In this document: positions 8,112-18,642 of the stretch, piece by piece
How the letters are laid out: every line of letters begins with the position of its first letter
Position numbering within the stretch: position 1 is the stretch's first letter
Source of the DNA: Thermoguttaceae bacterium
GTDB lineage: Bacteria; Planctomycetota; Planctomycetia; Pirellulales; Thermoguttaceae
Assembly (NCBI GenBank): GCA_017550965.1
Contig: JAFZNK010000211.1
Coordinates: forward strand, 1 to 64,000
Direction of reading: 5' to 3'
Length of the DNA stretch: 64,000 nt
Made by a program: the position numbers and the translations under genes
Notes under the pieces: generated by a model
Database searches by the model: none
What the model saw: the letters and a program-made list of their open reading frames with translations, nothing else
What the model was told of the DNA's origin: nothing

Positions 8112-11100
8112 CTACATCCCGCGCGTACGAGCGGCGGGCGTAGCGCCGCCGGCGCCCGGTACGATCGCCGCGCCGGGAACAAACGTCGCGCCGCCGTAAT
8201 TTCCGCCGTAGCCGCCGCCCATCAACATCATATTGCGTTGACGCGCCGCGGCGTTGTACATCGCGCCGCCGCCGTAAGCGCCGCCCATGCCGCCCATCAC
8301 GCCCGCTCTAAGTTGCGGATTCATCATGGGGGAGGTCATGCCGATATAGGGCGTGGAAAGCATCTGCTGCGCGACCTGTTGCGTGCGGAGGTTGGTCAGG
8401 TACTGCGCGAGCACTTTCGAGTTGATCGATTCCAACGGGACGACGCGCACTTTGCGAACGCTGTCTTCCAGAATCTCTTTGTCCATCTCCTTGACGAATT
8501 CTTCAATCTCTTTTGCAAGAGAATCGGGCGCGTAGACTTCGAGCGTGCCCGTGGCGACGTTCGGCATAATTCTCGGCGTCAAATTGCCCGGAAGCAGCGT
8601 CGTCTGGAACTTGCGCGAAAACGCGCTGAGCACCTGTTGCGCCATACGCGTCGGGGACGTGTTTTCCACCTTGATTTTATAAGGCTTGGTGATCGGTTGC
8701 GGGAAGAGGTCCGTGTTGTCGAGGACTACGATCAACGCGCCCGCCGCTTCGCGGTCGGCTCGCGTGCCGTAGACCATGAGGGTGTTGAGCGCGACGTCGG
8801 GCTGGAACGACAGCTGCGTTCCCGAGCCGATCGTTTGAACGTTGATGCCCGTGCTTGAGTAGTAGCCGTAGTCGTTGGCGCGTCGATTAATGCGATCCGC
8901 CATGTACGTTTGCAGCAGAGGAACAATTTGTTGCACGCCGACGTTTTCGACGCGGAAGACCGTGTAATTGCGGCTGTCCATCAAGACGCGTTCTTTCGAC
9001 TTCGCAAGATTCTCTTCGGTCATGTACGAAAGGTACCCGTTCGGATCGGCGAGAAGAGAAGCTCCGTTTTCGTCGCTTTCCGCTCCTTCGTCGTTTTGAG
9101 GCGCGGGCGCCGAATCGTCGATCGCAACGTTAAGTTCGTTCGCGGGCGCCGTCGTTTCGGGCGTCTGCGGCGTTTGATCCGCCGACCTGGCCGCTTTCAT
9201 GGAATCGACCGCTTCGTTCAACTTGCGCTGAAACTCTTCGAGGGCGGCTTCGTCGCTCGACGAGAGGAGGAGCGATCCGTCGGGATTGACCACGACGTAA
9301 ACGCCGGGCGCTTGCGGAAGTTCGACCGCTTTGGGCGCTTCGGTCGTGTTCTCGGTAACCGGAACAGGCGCGGGCTCTTCGGCTTTGGGTTGCTCTTGCG
9401 CGGGGTCGTCGGCTACGAGAGCGCCGAGAAACGCCGTCTTAACGAGCAGACGATTCGCGGAGAAGAGAAGGGAGGAAACGGTCGCCGCGACGGGCGGTTG
9501 CGGAGCCTGCTCTTCGGCGGGCTTCGGCTCGTCGACGGGCGCGTTTTCCGTCGCCGGAACTTCCGGCGCGGGCGCGGGTTGCGGCGCAGCCTCTTCTTTT
9601 TCCTGAACGATTCCGCCGTCGCCGTTGACGACGGTGACGGGATTGTTCAACGTCCAGTTCTTAAGCGCTTCCTGAACGACCTGCGCGGCGTCGCCGCCGG
9701 TGATCGTCATCGAACGCATCGGGCCGGAGCTTTCCTGGACCTGAACGGAAGGCGTTTGCGCAATCGGCGCGACGGCGACGTTTGAATCGTCCGTCTGGAC
9801 CGGAAGCGTCGCGGGCGTCAGCGGCTCGAGTTTCGACAAATCGATATTGTCCGACTCTTGCTTTTGAGCGTCTTCTTCCTGACGCTTCTCGTTGTCGCGC
9901 ATATAGATGCGTCGGCCGTTGGTCGACGATCCGACGCGTTCGGTCGTGTTTGCGAACGGCTTCATCTTCGACAGGCCTTTTTCGCCCATCTTGATCAAGA
10001 CCTGACGAATTTCTTCGAGTTTCTCAGGCGTGGCGCGAATGAACAGCTGGTTCGACGCGGCGTCCAGACGCACGTCGACGTAAGAGCCGTCCGTTTCGAT
10101 CATTGCGAAGACCTGACGCGCCGTCGACGGATCGACGTAAACCAGATCGAACACGGCGAGTTCCGTCTCTTCAGGCGCGACGACGTCGAGAATGTCCTGA
10201 ACGAGCTTATGCTCTTCGGGACGTCCGATGACGATCAACTTGCCCGTGGAGTAGTCGCGATACATGTTGATATCGCGGCCCTGTTCGTAGAAGACCGAGT
10301 ACAGCGACGTGAGCGCGTTGGAGTTCTTGATCGCGTACGACTGCATGTACGATTCCGGATCGGCCAGCCCGCCGGCGCGAACCTCTTCGATAAGTTCTTC
10401 CACTTGCTTATGTTGAATCGCCGTGCCGCGCACGATCAGACATTGACTCGAGGAGTCCAGCTGAATCTGGAAGCCGGGGTCGCCGCTGTAGAAGTTGCGC
10501 AGCGCCGCGATAAGGCGCGTGAAGTTGAGCGAGCCGATGTTGAAGACTTTGAACGACGTGTTGCGCTCGGGGTCTTTTTCGTCGATCTCGTTAACGAGCT
10601 GTTCGATCTTCTTATGTTCGTCTTCATACGCTTTGACGAGCGCCGAGCGCGACATCTGGTCGATGACGACGGTCGCTTGCGGATACATCGTCATGATCGC
10701 GGTTTGCGCGACAGCAAGTTGCGAATTTCGAAGACGATAGACGCGCGAGGTCATGCCGTCGTCACGCTCATCGTTGAGCTGGTCGACTAGCGCGGAGATT
10801 TTGGCGTGTTCGTCTTCTTTGGCAAGAATGACAATCTGGTTTGCGCTCGTTCCCGCGCCGATTTTGATATTGGGATACAGCGGGAGAAGGAGTTGCGACA
10901 GTTGCGCGAGCGTCATGCGTCTAACCGTGTAAGCGACCATGCGTTGCGTGGCGCTCGGGCGGTTCTTGAGCATTTCGTCGACGATCTCTTTGATCTTCTT
11001 GTGCTCGCCCTGACGCGCGTAAATCACGATAAAACCGGGCGTCGACGTCGGAAGCTGAACGCATTCGATCGAAATGCTTTGAATTGCCTGCGACACATAC

Positions 11101-14100
11101 GGCAACGACGCGGCGGGTATGTCGCTCACGTCGTACGCGACCGGATAGTACCGGGCTTCCTCGGGATTCTCGACGTCCATTTCCTTGAGCATCGCAGCAA
11201 TCTGCTCGTGCACTGCGGGAACGGCGGAGACCATGAGGTCGCCGGACGTCGACGAGAAGAAGTAGCCTTCGCCGCTAAAGTTGTACGTGCAATAGTTAAG
11301 CACGTCCGCCAGGCGGATATGAACGAGCGGATAGCGCTTCAACACCGGGGTCGGAAACGCTTCGCCGGTCGTTTCGAGCGCTTTTTCCACGTACGCGTGA
11401 TCCGTTTTACTGCCCCAGACGACGAGACGACGGCCCGTGAGCGCGTACATCACCGCGCCCGGCAACTGAGGTTGCAAAATGGCGATCGTCATGGCCGGAG
11501 CGGACGTCTCGTAGATCTTCGGCGCGATTCCGTCCGCTTGTTCTCCTTCGGGAACCGATTCCAACTGAGCTAACGTTCGCTCGAATTTGGCGTGATCCAT
11601 AGGCGTGGCGATCACGAAGATTTCGTTGGCGCCTTTGCCGGGATAAAGCGCGACGGTCGGAAGAAGCGCCGGGACGATTTGCGCGATCTTCGAGAAGTTG
11701 ACTTCCTTTAAGTAGTACGATCGGAGCTGATACGAACGTTCCGCCTGATCCTTGCGGCGCATTTCCAGGTACTTGGCGATCTTTTCATGAATCGCTTCCG
11801 TCGTCGTTACGACAAATTCGTAGTCCGTATAGGAAGGAACGATGACCGGATCGTACTGGTCGAAATAGGCGTGCAGTTCGGAGTAGACGGGCCAGTAGGT
11901 GGTCGCGTCGTCCCAGGTGTACGTCGCCAGTCGCAACGCGACCTCGGGTTGAGAGGGAACGTCGTACGCCTCGAGCGCCGCCTTGCACGCGGCGTGTTGT
12001 TCGGGCGTGCCGTAAATAACCAACGCGCGTTTTTCGTAGTTCGGCGTGATCGTCAGGTTGGGGCAGACCATCGCCAGAAGTTCCCACGCCGTGTCGAGGT
12101 CCGTATGGGAAATCGGATAGGTTTTATAGGTCGATTCGTTGGGTTCGGCGAAAATTTGTTCGAGAAAATCCGCGACGGCGTCGAGTTGCGTGTCGAGCCC
12201 CCAGGTAATGACCTGGTCGCTGATCGCGCCCGGATACGCCGAGACGCCCAGCGTCGCGAAGTTCGAGTTGATAATGTTGACCATACGGTCGCGATTATAG
12301 CGCGAATCGCCGGGAATATGGAACAGACGCATTCGGCGAATCCCCTTGTCGAAATCGCCGCCGTCTTTGAGTCCTTCGATCATTTTGTCGAATTCTTCCA
12401 TATCTTTTTCAGGGCCGAACGCGACGAGTTCGTACGCCGACGTAGGCGTTGCGACGACCGAAGGGCTCACTTGCGGCGCGAATTGCGAAACGGAGTACGC
12501 GAGCGGCGCGGCAAGACGATAGACTTTCGTAATCGACTTGGCTTCGTTGACGTCGAGAACGGCGAGTTTTTCCAGCGCGGTTCGGATCTGTTCGTGCGAT
12601 TCTTCCTTAGCGAGAACGGCGACCGTCTTGGTCTTTTCGTCGACGCGATAGAACGGAATCGGCGCGTCGGGACTCGACTGATATCCGCTGTTCATTCGCG
12701 TCGTTCTCATTGTTTGCAACATCTGGCTTTGTTGCATGCGCATATATCGCGGCCCGTAAGCGCCGGCGCCGCCGAATCCCGGAGCGGAACCCGGCACGGC
12801 CATCGCGTCGGGGATAATATTGCCGACGAGCGCTTCGACCGCGCCGACTTCGGCTTCCCCGTAGGGATAGATCGCGAAGACGAGTTCGTCGTCGCTTTTC
12901 TCATTGAGCGATTCGATAATCGACGCGATCATCTTATGCTCGCGACCGTTGGCCAGAATCGTCACTTTCTGTTTGGCGAGAGGACGGGTTCCGTACGCCG
13001 CCTGGCTGCTTCCGCCGAACACTTCGACGCCGGGGAACAGCGAGGTTACGACGCCGCGCAATTGCATGGCGATCGTCGCGTTTTCCACTTCGTAAACGAC
13101 GACTCTTGGACCGGGCGCGTTTTCGATCGCGTCCGGTTTATTAGGGTTTTCGGGATCGACTTCCCCCGACTCTGAGTTGATTCGCGCGATTTCTTCGGAA
13201 ATTTTAACGTGATCGTCGAGCGTGGCGCGAGCGAGAATACGTCCGCCGCGAACGTCCGCGTCAAATTGCGCGGAAGGATACGCCTTGGTCATCGACGCGA
13301 CAAGATCTTCGACGTCCATGCCGTAGACGGGGTAGGGGATCAGACGAAGGTCGGAAGATCCGTAAGTTTTGGCAAGTTTCTCGACGCTGTCGGCGATCGT
13401 TTTGTGCTCGACCGCCGTGCCGATGACGAGCAACTGCTTGGTTTTCGCGTCGATTTTCACGAGCGCGGCGTTGGGAACCAGCGCGTTGACCGCCGCGAGC
13501 AGGTCGTCGGACGGCTCCGAGCCGACGTCGTAGTAGTTCAGATAAGCGTCGAATTCCGAAGGCTCCTCGGGATCAAGGAGTTCGAGCAGCTCTTTCACGG
13601 CGTCGAGCGCGACGCCGTTGGTCGCGCGAACGACGAGCGTTTTAGACGCGGAGTCGTACGTGGGCACCGCGCTGGGATAGACCGCCGAAATTTGCGACGA
13701 AAGAGTCGAGTAATTGGCGCGCCGAATTTGCCAACGCAAAATACGTTTTTCGAGCGGGTCTTTTTCCGCCAGGTTGGCGACCGCTTTTTCGATAATCGAG
13801 TGTTCCTCTTCGGTTCCCCAAACGACGAGCGCCTGATTGTAGTAATCGTAGGTGACGCGCGCGGCGGGAACGAGTTTGCTCAGGTCGCGGACGTAATACG
13901 CCGGCGAGTAATACGAACCGACTCCGTCGTAGGAGTAGAACCCCTTGATCGGATACGATTTAAAGGTTCGCACAATCGCGTCTTCTTCAAGGACGTCGAT
14001 CGCGGCGAGCGTCCCCTTAGCCTCGTCGAGTTCCTCGGCGGAACCGCGAATAATGAGGCGCGCGTTGACCGTGTCGTTCGTCACTTTAAGATTCGGCTGA

Positions 14101-17100
14101 AGATCCTTTAGAACCGAAACGAGCGTCGCGGAATCGACGTGTTTGGGCGTGTACAGGATCGCCGTTTCTTTTTCGCCCGATTCGAGCGTGGCGAGTTCGT
14201 CGAGCAATTTCTTGAGCGCTTCGTGTTGAGACGGATTCGCCCAGACGGCGAACGAATTGTTCGCGTCGTCCTGCAGAATTTTAATCGAGCCGTACTGTTT
14301 CGTGAAATCGTCTTTCACCTGATCGAAACGAGCGCGGAGTTCTTTGGTCGTCTTGTAGGAAACGAACGTGTTCTGATCGCGGAACGGATAGTTCTCTTTG
14401 AGCTTCTCGATCTCGGCGGCGAGCAGTTCGTGCTGATACGGCTTCGCGACGGCGCGCAAGACGGTTTTGTCAAATTCGTCGCGTTCGATTTGCTTCATTC
14501 CCTTGACGCGCTCTTTAAGAAGGTCGATCATGCGGTCGGGAATCTGCTCGTCCATCTTGTAGAAACGCGTTTCGTCTTCGGGAGGAAGATTTTGAACCGC
14601 GTCGACGAGCAATTTGGCGGCGGCGATTTGTTCGGTCGGCGTGCCGATAATTGTGAAGCGGCGGCTCGGCTGATCGTATTGCAGCTCGATTCCGGGAACC
14701 GCGCGTTTGACGTAGTCCTGGAGCGCGCCGGGAACGTCGCGTTCGACGTCCAGATAATAGACGCCGTCTTCTTCGTCGGAAGTCGCGTTCTCAATCATGG
14801 CGACATACGCTTTCAGACGTTCGACCGGGGCTTTTTTGCCGTAAACGAACAGACGTTGATTCGCTCGATCGTACGTAGCCGTCGCCAAAGGCTCGATTCG
14901 CGGAAGCGCCGAGACGACTTCCGTCGGGAGCTCTTTCTTGAGCGGAATGATTTCCAAATTCACGTCGAGCTGGCCTTCGAGACGCGACGCGAGTTGAATC
15001 GCCGCCTCGACCGATTTCTTCGTGCCGTAGACGATTAACGACGGAGTCGTGTAGTCGATCGTAACGTCCAGACCCGGAATCGTGTTGAGCATGAGCGACG
15101 AAGCCGTGCTGATAGCGACGTGCGTGAATGGAATGACCGTCATGTACGTGTTCGAGTTGGCGACGTTGATCGTGTTCTCGAGACTGGCGGCAAGCGTTTG
15201 TTTTTCAACGGAAACGGGTTCCGGCGCAGGTTCCGCCGGAGCGGGAGCCGGTTCTGCCGGCGCAGGAGCGGGCTCAGCCGGAGCGGGAGCAGGTTCCGCA
15301 GGGGCGGGAGCAGGCTCCGCAGGGGCGGGAGCAGGCTCGGCCGGAGCGGGAGCAGGTTCCGCAGGCGCAGGAGCAGGCTCTGCCGGGGCGGGAGCGGGTT
15401 CAGCCGGAGCCGGAGCGGGCTCAGCCGGGGCGGGAGCCGGTTCTGCGGGAGCGGCTTCCGCCGGTTCTTGCGGCTCGGGGAGTCCTTGCGGGACGACCTC
15501 TTCTTGCGCGTAAGCTTCCGCGTTGACAATTTGATCGATGATCTTTTGGATTTGCGCGTGTTGCGCGGGCCTGGCCCAAACGGCGAAACGCGTCGGAATA
15601 TACGTGTCGGGAATGCGAACGACGCCGCGCATCTCGGGGGAATCGGAGACTTGCGCGAAGATCGTGTTGAAGCGCTGAACCTGGCGAGTCGTCATCACGT
15701 AGACTTTCAACTCGTTTTGAACGGTCGGGTCTTCCGCGCTCGCTTCAAATTCTTCCATCACTCCGGCGACCGCGTCGTGTTCCGCCTGCGTGCCGATAAC
15801 GAGCAGCCCGCCGTCGGACGTGGGCGTCGCCTGGATCATCGGCGCGACGGTTCGCATCGCCATGAAGAGCGAGTTGTCGAACGCGCCGCCGTAAGGCCCT
15901 CCGCCTCCGCCTCGACGCTGTTGATTTTTCATGCGGTAAATTTTAATAACCGGCTTGTCCGTCTCCTCGACTTTGGTCGTGAGACTTTCAAGCGTCGCGG
16001 CGATTTTTTCGTGATCCGACGCCGAAGCGACGACGAACAGTTTGCGCGACGCGGAAATGAGTTCGATCGTGGCGTCGGGAGCCTGTTGGCGCAACGAGTC
16101 GAGAATTTGCTCGAAGAGTTCTTCGGAAGCGTTCGGACCAAATCCGCCGAAACCGCCTCCTCCTTCGCGGTACATACGTCGAGCCATCGCCCAGAGATTG
16201 GAGCTGTCGGCGGCGGTGATCGCGTCGAGAGAATACGTTTTGGCGATCGCGTTTCTGGCGGGGTCGGCGCCTTCCTTGAGTTTGGCCATAAGACCGGCGA
16301 CGACGGCGTGAACGCTCGGTTTCGCGAGGTAATAGAGCGTGTCCGACTGGGGATTGTACAAAGGCTTGGCGTCCGGCGCGAAGACTTCAATTTGATCGCG
16401 AATCGTCGCGTAGGCGACGCCTTCGAGTTCGTAGTCGCGCCATTCGGGCGTCTCCGGAGGAGGCTGCGGGGCGCCTTCGCCTCGCGGACCGCGTCCGCCG
16501 CGGTTAATACGCGCCTGTTCTTCCGGCGTCGGATCGGGGTTGTGGACCGACATCGCCGCCGCGTAGATTTCGCGCAGCGCGTTGACGGAGTCGACGACCA
16601 TCAGCGAGTTGCCGGGCAGCGAACGAACGACGCAGTACGGGCCCATATAGGGCTGGATCGTCGTGCGAACCGCGACCATATTGCGGCGCTCGAGCGGAAT
16701 CGTCAGCGCGACGTAGTCGAATTTGCTTTGATTCGGAAGGTCGTCGGGGGTGATTTTCGGAAGGTACTGAAGCGGGAGAGTTCCCGTTTTGAAGTCGTGC
16801 AAAATGAGCATATCGTTGTAGCGGATCAACGTATACCCTTTGAAGTTCAAATAGCCGTTCAGGACGTCGAGCGCGTCTTTAGGGGCGTACGCTTTTTTGT
16901 CGCTGTACGTAAAGGTGCCTTGAGGGGGCGCGCTCATGACCATCTGCAAACCGCATTCGGAGGCGAACCAATTCAAGACGTCGGCCCAGCGTTCTTTGCT
17001 GAAACGCATGACGATCGTCTTTTCGGTGATTCCGCGCTTAAAACGCTCGTTTTGTTCCGGCGTCAACACCGCCTCGAGCGCTTTTTCCGACTCGAGCGTA

Positions 17101-17636
17101 ATCGCGTTCCACTCTTCTTTGGGCGCTTTGGCGAGCTTTTGAGCGCGCTCGGACATGAGTTCGTTAATGCGCGCGCTTTGCTCTTCGGACAGACCGACGC
17201 GCGTCGCGACCGCCGGATAAAGCAGACGCGAATAGCTTTTTTTCGGGTCGAAGTCGGGCGCGAGTTCCACGGCCACCGACGGCTCCGGAGGCGGAGGCGT
17301 CGGGTTGGCGAGCGCGTTGTTCATCTTTTCGGTGAACGCGGCCGCGGCGGCGGGATCTTCGGCGGGATTGGGAATTTCCGTCGTGCTTTCAATTCCCATT
17401 TGCTTGAGCGCCGCCGAGCGTTGTTCCGGGGTGGGATCGGCCGGGGGCGCCGGGGCGGCTTCCGCCGCGGGCTCCTCCGGAGCGGGTTCCTCCTGCGCGA
17501 AAACGGCGGCGGGACGCGCGCAAAACGCGCCTAACGCCAGCGCCGCATATAGAACGCACATACGCGAAGTCGGCAGGACGCGCGGCGCGCGTTCGAACGA
17601 CTTTCTCTTGTTTCTGTTCTTCTCGGTGACAGTCAT
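8112..17636 (-). CDS. Giant exported protein of tandem secretin-N/NolW-like repeats
   Basis: A 3174-residue protein starting at ATG 17636, with GAGG 9 nt upstream. A long basic N-region and a hydrophobic stretch ending ARPAAVFAQ (about residues 26-48) act as signal peptide. After a Pro/Ala-rich spacer the chain consists of more than 25 repeats of roughly 75-110 residues with beta-alpha-beta-beta-alpha pattern: a strand with hydrophobic Y/V residues, a helix, L.P..V..D, then a strand ending G/A T or equivalent, followed by EH..I and an amphipathic helix (GTQAEHDAV, WGTEEEHSII, IGTAVEHKTI, LAKEDEHAKI, RGTAIQHKQV). This is the pattern of the secretin N1/N2 (NolW-like) domain. Interruptions are an Ala-Pro-Glu linker (about 723-804), acidic/proline spacers (about 2600-2900) and a Gly/Met-rich tail. 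No C-terminal secretin barrel is seen, so a pore is unlikely; a periplasmic scaffold or binding fibre is inference. It has its own promoter and terminator. Confidence 0.85.
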   Translation of the reverse strand: MTVTEKNRNKRKSFERAPRVLPTSRMCVLYAALALGAFCARPAAVFAQEEPAPEEPAAEAAPAPPADPTPEQRSAALKQMGIESTTEIPNPAEDPAAAAAFTEKMNNALANPTPPPPEPSVAVELAPDFDPKKSYSRLLYPAVATRVGLSEEQSARINELMSERAQKLAKAPKEEWNAITLESEKALEAVLTPEQNERFKRGITEKTIVMRFSKERWADVLNWFASECGLQMVMSAPPQGTFTYSDKKAYAPKDALDVLNGYLNFKGYTLIRYNDMLILHDFKTGTLPLQYLPKITPDDLPNQSKFDYVALTIPLERRNMVAVRTTIQPYMGPYCVVRSLPGNSLMVVDSVNALREIYAAAMSVHNPDPTPEEQARINRGGRGPRGEGAPQPPPETPEWRDYELEGVAYATIRDQIEVFAPDAKPLYNPQSDTLYYLAKPSVHAVVAGLMAKLKEGADPARNAIAKTYSLDAITAADSSNLWAMARRMYREGGGGFGGFGPNASEELFEQILDSLRQQAPDATIELISASRKLFVVASASDHEKIAATLESLTTKVEETDKPVIKIYRMKNQQRRGGGGGPYGGAFDNSLFMAMRTVAPMIQATPTSDGGLLVIGTQAEHDAVAGVMEEFEASAEDPTVQNELKVYVMTTRQVQRFNTIFAQVSDSPEMRGVVRIPDTYIPTRFAVWARPAQHAQIQKIIDQIVNAEAYAQEEVVPQGLPEPQEPAEAAPAEPAPAPAEPAPAPAEPAPAPAEPAPAPAEPAPAPAEPAPAPAEPAPAPAEPAPAPAEPAPAPAEPAPAPAEPAPEPVSVEKQTLAASLENTINVANSNTYMTVIPFTHVAISTASSLMLNTIPGLDVTIDYTTPSLIVYGTKKSVEAAIQLASRLEGQLDVNLEIIPLKKELPTEVVSALPRIEPLATATYDRANQRLFVYGKKAPVERLKAYVAMIENATSDEEDGVYYLDVERDVPGALQDYVKRAVPGIELQYDQPSRRFTIIGTPTEQIAAAKLLVDAVQNLPPEDETRFYKMDEQIPDRMIDLLKERVKGMKQIERDEFDKTVLRAVAKPYQHELLAAEIEKLKENYPFRDQNTFVSYKTTKELRARFDQVKDDFTKQYGSIKILQDDANNSFAVWANPSQHEALKKLLDELATLESGEKETAILYTPKHVDSATLVSVLKDLQPNLKVTNDTVNARLIIRGSAEELDEAKGTLAAIDVLEEDAIVRTFKSYPIKGFYSYDGVGSYYSPAYYVRDLSKLVPAARVTYDYYNQALVVWGTEEEHSIIEKAVANLAEKDPLEKRILRWQIRRANYSTLSSQISAVYPSAVPTYDSASKTLVVRATNGVALDAVKELLELLDPEEPSEFDAYLNYYDVGSEPSDDLLAAVNALVPNAALVKIDAKTKQLLVIGTAVEHKTIADSVEKLAKTYGSSDLRLIPYPVYGMDVEDLVASMTKAYPSAQFDADVRGGRILARATLDDHVKISEEIARINSESGEVDPENPNKPDAIENAPGPRVVVYEVENATIAMQLRGVVTSLFPGVEVFGGSSQAAYGTRPLAKQKVTILANGREHKMIASIIESLNEKSDDELVFAIYPYGEAEVGAVEALVGNIIPDAMAVPGSAPGFGGAGAYGPRYMRMQQSQMLQTMRTTRMNSGYQSSPDAPIPFYRVDEKTKTVAVLAKEESHEQIRTALEKLAVLDVNEAKSITKVYRLAAPLAYSVSQFAPQVSPSVVATPTSAYELVAFGPEKDMEEFDKMIEGLKDGGDFDKGIRRMRLFHIPGDSRYNRDRMVNIINSNFATLGVSAYPGAISDQVITWGLDTQLDAVADFLEQIFAEPNESTYKTYPISHTDLDTAWELLAMVCPNLTITPNYEKRALVIYGTPEQHAACKAALEAYDVPSQPEVALRLATYTWDDATTYWPVYSELHAYFDQYDPVIVPSYTDYEFVVTTTEAIHEKIAKYLEMRRKDQAERSYQLRSYYLKEVNFSKIAQIVPALLPTVALYPGKGANEIFVIATPMDHAKFERTLAQLESVPEGEQADGIAPKIYETSAPAMTIAILQPQLPGAVMYALTGRRLVVWGSKTDHAYVEKALETTGEAFPTPVLKRYPLVHIRLADVLNYCTYNFSGEGYFFSSTSGDLMVSAVPAVHEQIAAMLKEMDVENPEEARYYPVAYDVSDIPAASLPYVSQAIQSISIECVQLPTSTPGFIVIYARQGEHKKIKEIVDEMLKNRPSATQRMVAYTVRRMTLAQLSQLLLPLYPNIKIGAGTSANQIVILAKEDEHAKISALVDQLNDERDDGMTSRVYRLRNSQLAVAQTAIMTMYPQATVVIDQMSRSALVKAYEDEHKKIEQLVNEIDEKDPERNTSFKVFNIGSLNFTRLIAALRNFYSGDPGFQIQLDSSSQCLIVRGTAIQHKQVEELIEEVRAGGLADPESYMQSYAIKNSNALTSLYSVFYEQGRDINMYRDYSTGKLIVIGRPEEHKLVQDILDVVAPEETELAVFDLVYVDPSTARQVFAMIETDGSYVDVRLDAASNQLFIRATPEKLEEIRQVLIKMGEKGLSKMKPFANTTERVGSSTNGRRIYMRDNEKRQEEDAQKQESDNIDLSKLEPLTPATLPVQTDDSNVAVAPIAQTPSVQVQESSGPMRSMTITGGDAAQVVQEALKNWTLNNPVTVVNGDGGIVQEKEEAAPQPAPAPEVPATENAPVDEPKPAEEQAPQPPVAATVSSLLFSANRLLVKTAFLGALVADDPAQEQPKAEEPAPVPVTENTTEAPKAVELPQAPGVYVVVNPDGSLLLSSSDEAALEEFQRKLNEAVDSMKAARSADQTPQTPETTAPANELNVAIDDSAPAPQNDEGAESDENGASLLADPNGYLSYMTEENLAKSKERVLMDSRNYTVFRVENVGVQQIVPLLQTYMADRINRRANDYGYYSSTGINVQTIGSGTQLSFQPDVALNTLMVYGTRADREAAGALIVVLDNTDLFPQPITKPYKIKVENTSPTRMAQQVLSAFSRKFQTTLLPGNLTPRIMPNVATGTLEVYAPDSLAKEIEEFVKEMDKEILEDSVRKVRVVPLESINSKVLAQYLTNLRTQQVAQQMLSTPYIGMTSPMMNPQLRAGVMGGMGGAYGGGAMYNAAARQRNMMLMGGGYGGNYGGATFVPGAAIVPGAGGATPAARTRGM
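15222..15462 (-). repeat. 21-bp minisatellite encoding AEPAPAP repeats
   Basis: About eleven consecutive 21-bp units within the giant repeat protein encode AEPAPAP, with third-position differences between units (GGC/GGA/GGG on the plus strand). It forms an extended Pro-rich linker between two blocks of globular repeats. Copy number is likely to vary between strains. Confidence 0.9.
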
Positions 17637-18144
17637 GACAACAATCCTCAGCGCCTTGTTTGGCGGCGCGCTTTCGCGTAAAGGCGACGCGTTGATCGAC
17701 GCGTTTTCGCCAAAGCCGTCCTCGCCGGTTTAAAGGCGTTCTATAGTTTTTCGCGCGCGGCCGGGTCGGCTCCGAGGCGCCGCTAACGCGCCCGGTTCGC
17801 CGCCGACCAGCCTGACGACGCAAGTTAATCAGCTAAATCGCGGACGATTGAACGATCGATCGCTTGACGGGAACTCCTGCGAAAAGCGCGTACGTTCCCT
17901 ATCTTGCCAATACGACGCAATCAATAATCGTATCGTATAATTTAGTTCCTAAGCAAACTGAGTAAAGGATATTTTTACAAAAACCTTCTCAATTTACGCA
18001 TTTTAACAGTGATTGTATTGCTTTTGGTTCCTGTGTCAATTATGCGAAAAGTTACTGTTTTAACAAGAAAAGAGAAAAAACGACCTTGAACGCGGAAAAG
18101 AAGAAAAGGAGGGATTCGACAAGGACAAACAGGCGGGTCAGGCG
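17637..18144. other. 508-bp intergenic region: leader and promoter of the giant repeat protein
   Basis: No credible gene. The half nearest the giant repeat protein is GC-rich and would be its ~370-nt untranslated leader; the far part (about 17930-18110) is AT-rich and contains a good minus-strand promoter at 18012-18039. No T-tract hairpin was found after the ArfB-type gene upstream. Confidence 0.6.
18012..18039 (-). promoter_or_regulatory. Sigma70-type promoter of the giant repeat protein
   Basis: Read on the minus strand, TTGACA (complement of 18034-18039) and TACAAT (complement of 18012-18017) are 16 nt apart, a near-consensus promoter. The only gene in range on that strand is the 3174-aa protein starting at 17636, implying a leader of about 370 nt. 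Confidence 0.65.
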
Positions 18145-18642
18145 TTAGTCAAAATCGCGTCGACCGCGTTCGCGTTTTTTATTCGACAGTCGTTTTTTGG
18201 CGTCAAGGCGACGCAACACGGATCCGCGCGTCGGTTTGGTCGGGATCCGTTCTTTCGGCTTATACGCCGCTTTTTTGATCGCGACGCGGAGTTTTTCCAG
18301 GCAGGCGATCTTGTTTTTGAGCGCGTCGCGCGAAATCTGGCTCGCGATCACCACGTCGCCCGATTCCGTCACCCACGACGGATAAAGCTCTTTGAACCGT
18401 TCGACGACCTCGGGCGCCAATCTGCCCGACGTCAGCTTCCAACGCAGTCGCGCTTTGCTCGACACTTTGTTCACGTTCTGGCCGCCGGGGCCGGAACTGC
18501 GCGCGTACGTGATTTCGATCTCCGACAGGGGGATCGACGCGACGCCCGGCACGTCGAGCGTCTGCGCGGGAGAACGGCCGTTTGTTGGGCGTTTCCCGGC
18601 GGGAGAATCGGACGACGATTCCTTGGAACGCGGTTCTGACAT
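18145..18642 (-). CDS. arfB: ArfB/YaeJ-type peptidyl-tRNA hydrolase (ribosome rescue)
   Basis: A 165-residue protein with the release-factor catalytic core SSGPGGQNVNKVSSKARLRW; GGQ is at residues 53-55. The stop-codon-recognition domains of full release factors are absent and the C-terminus is a strongly basic tail (about KKRLSNKKRERGRRDFD), which in ArfB inserts into the empty mRNA channel. Expected role: hydrolysis of peptidyl-tRNA on stalled ribosomes in the cytoplasm. An N-terminal extension of about 35 polar residues is longer than in E. coli ArfB. The gene stands alone, divergent from the DUF3467 gene. Confidence 0.88.
   Translation of the reverse strand: MSEPRSKESSSDSPAGKRPTNGRSPAQTLDVPGVASIPLSEIEITYARSSGPGGQNVNKVSSKARLRWKLTSGRLAPEVVERFKELYPSWVTESGDVVIASQISRDALKNKIACLEKLRVAIKKAAYKPKERIPTKPTRGSVLRRLDAKKRLSNKKRERGRRDFD

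Noticed and set aside
8238-17534. Plus-strand frames opposite the 3174-aa gene, including an 804-codon frame at 15120-17534
   Set aside because: Same antisense effect; Arg-rich products with no family motif and no ribosome-binding sites.
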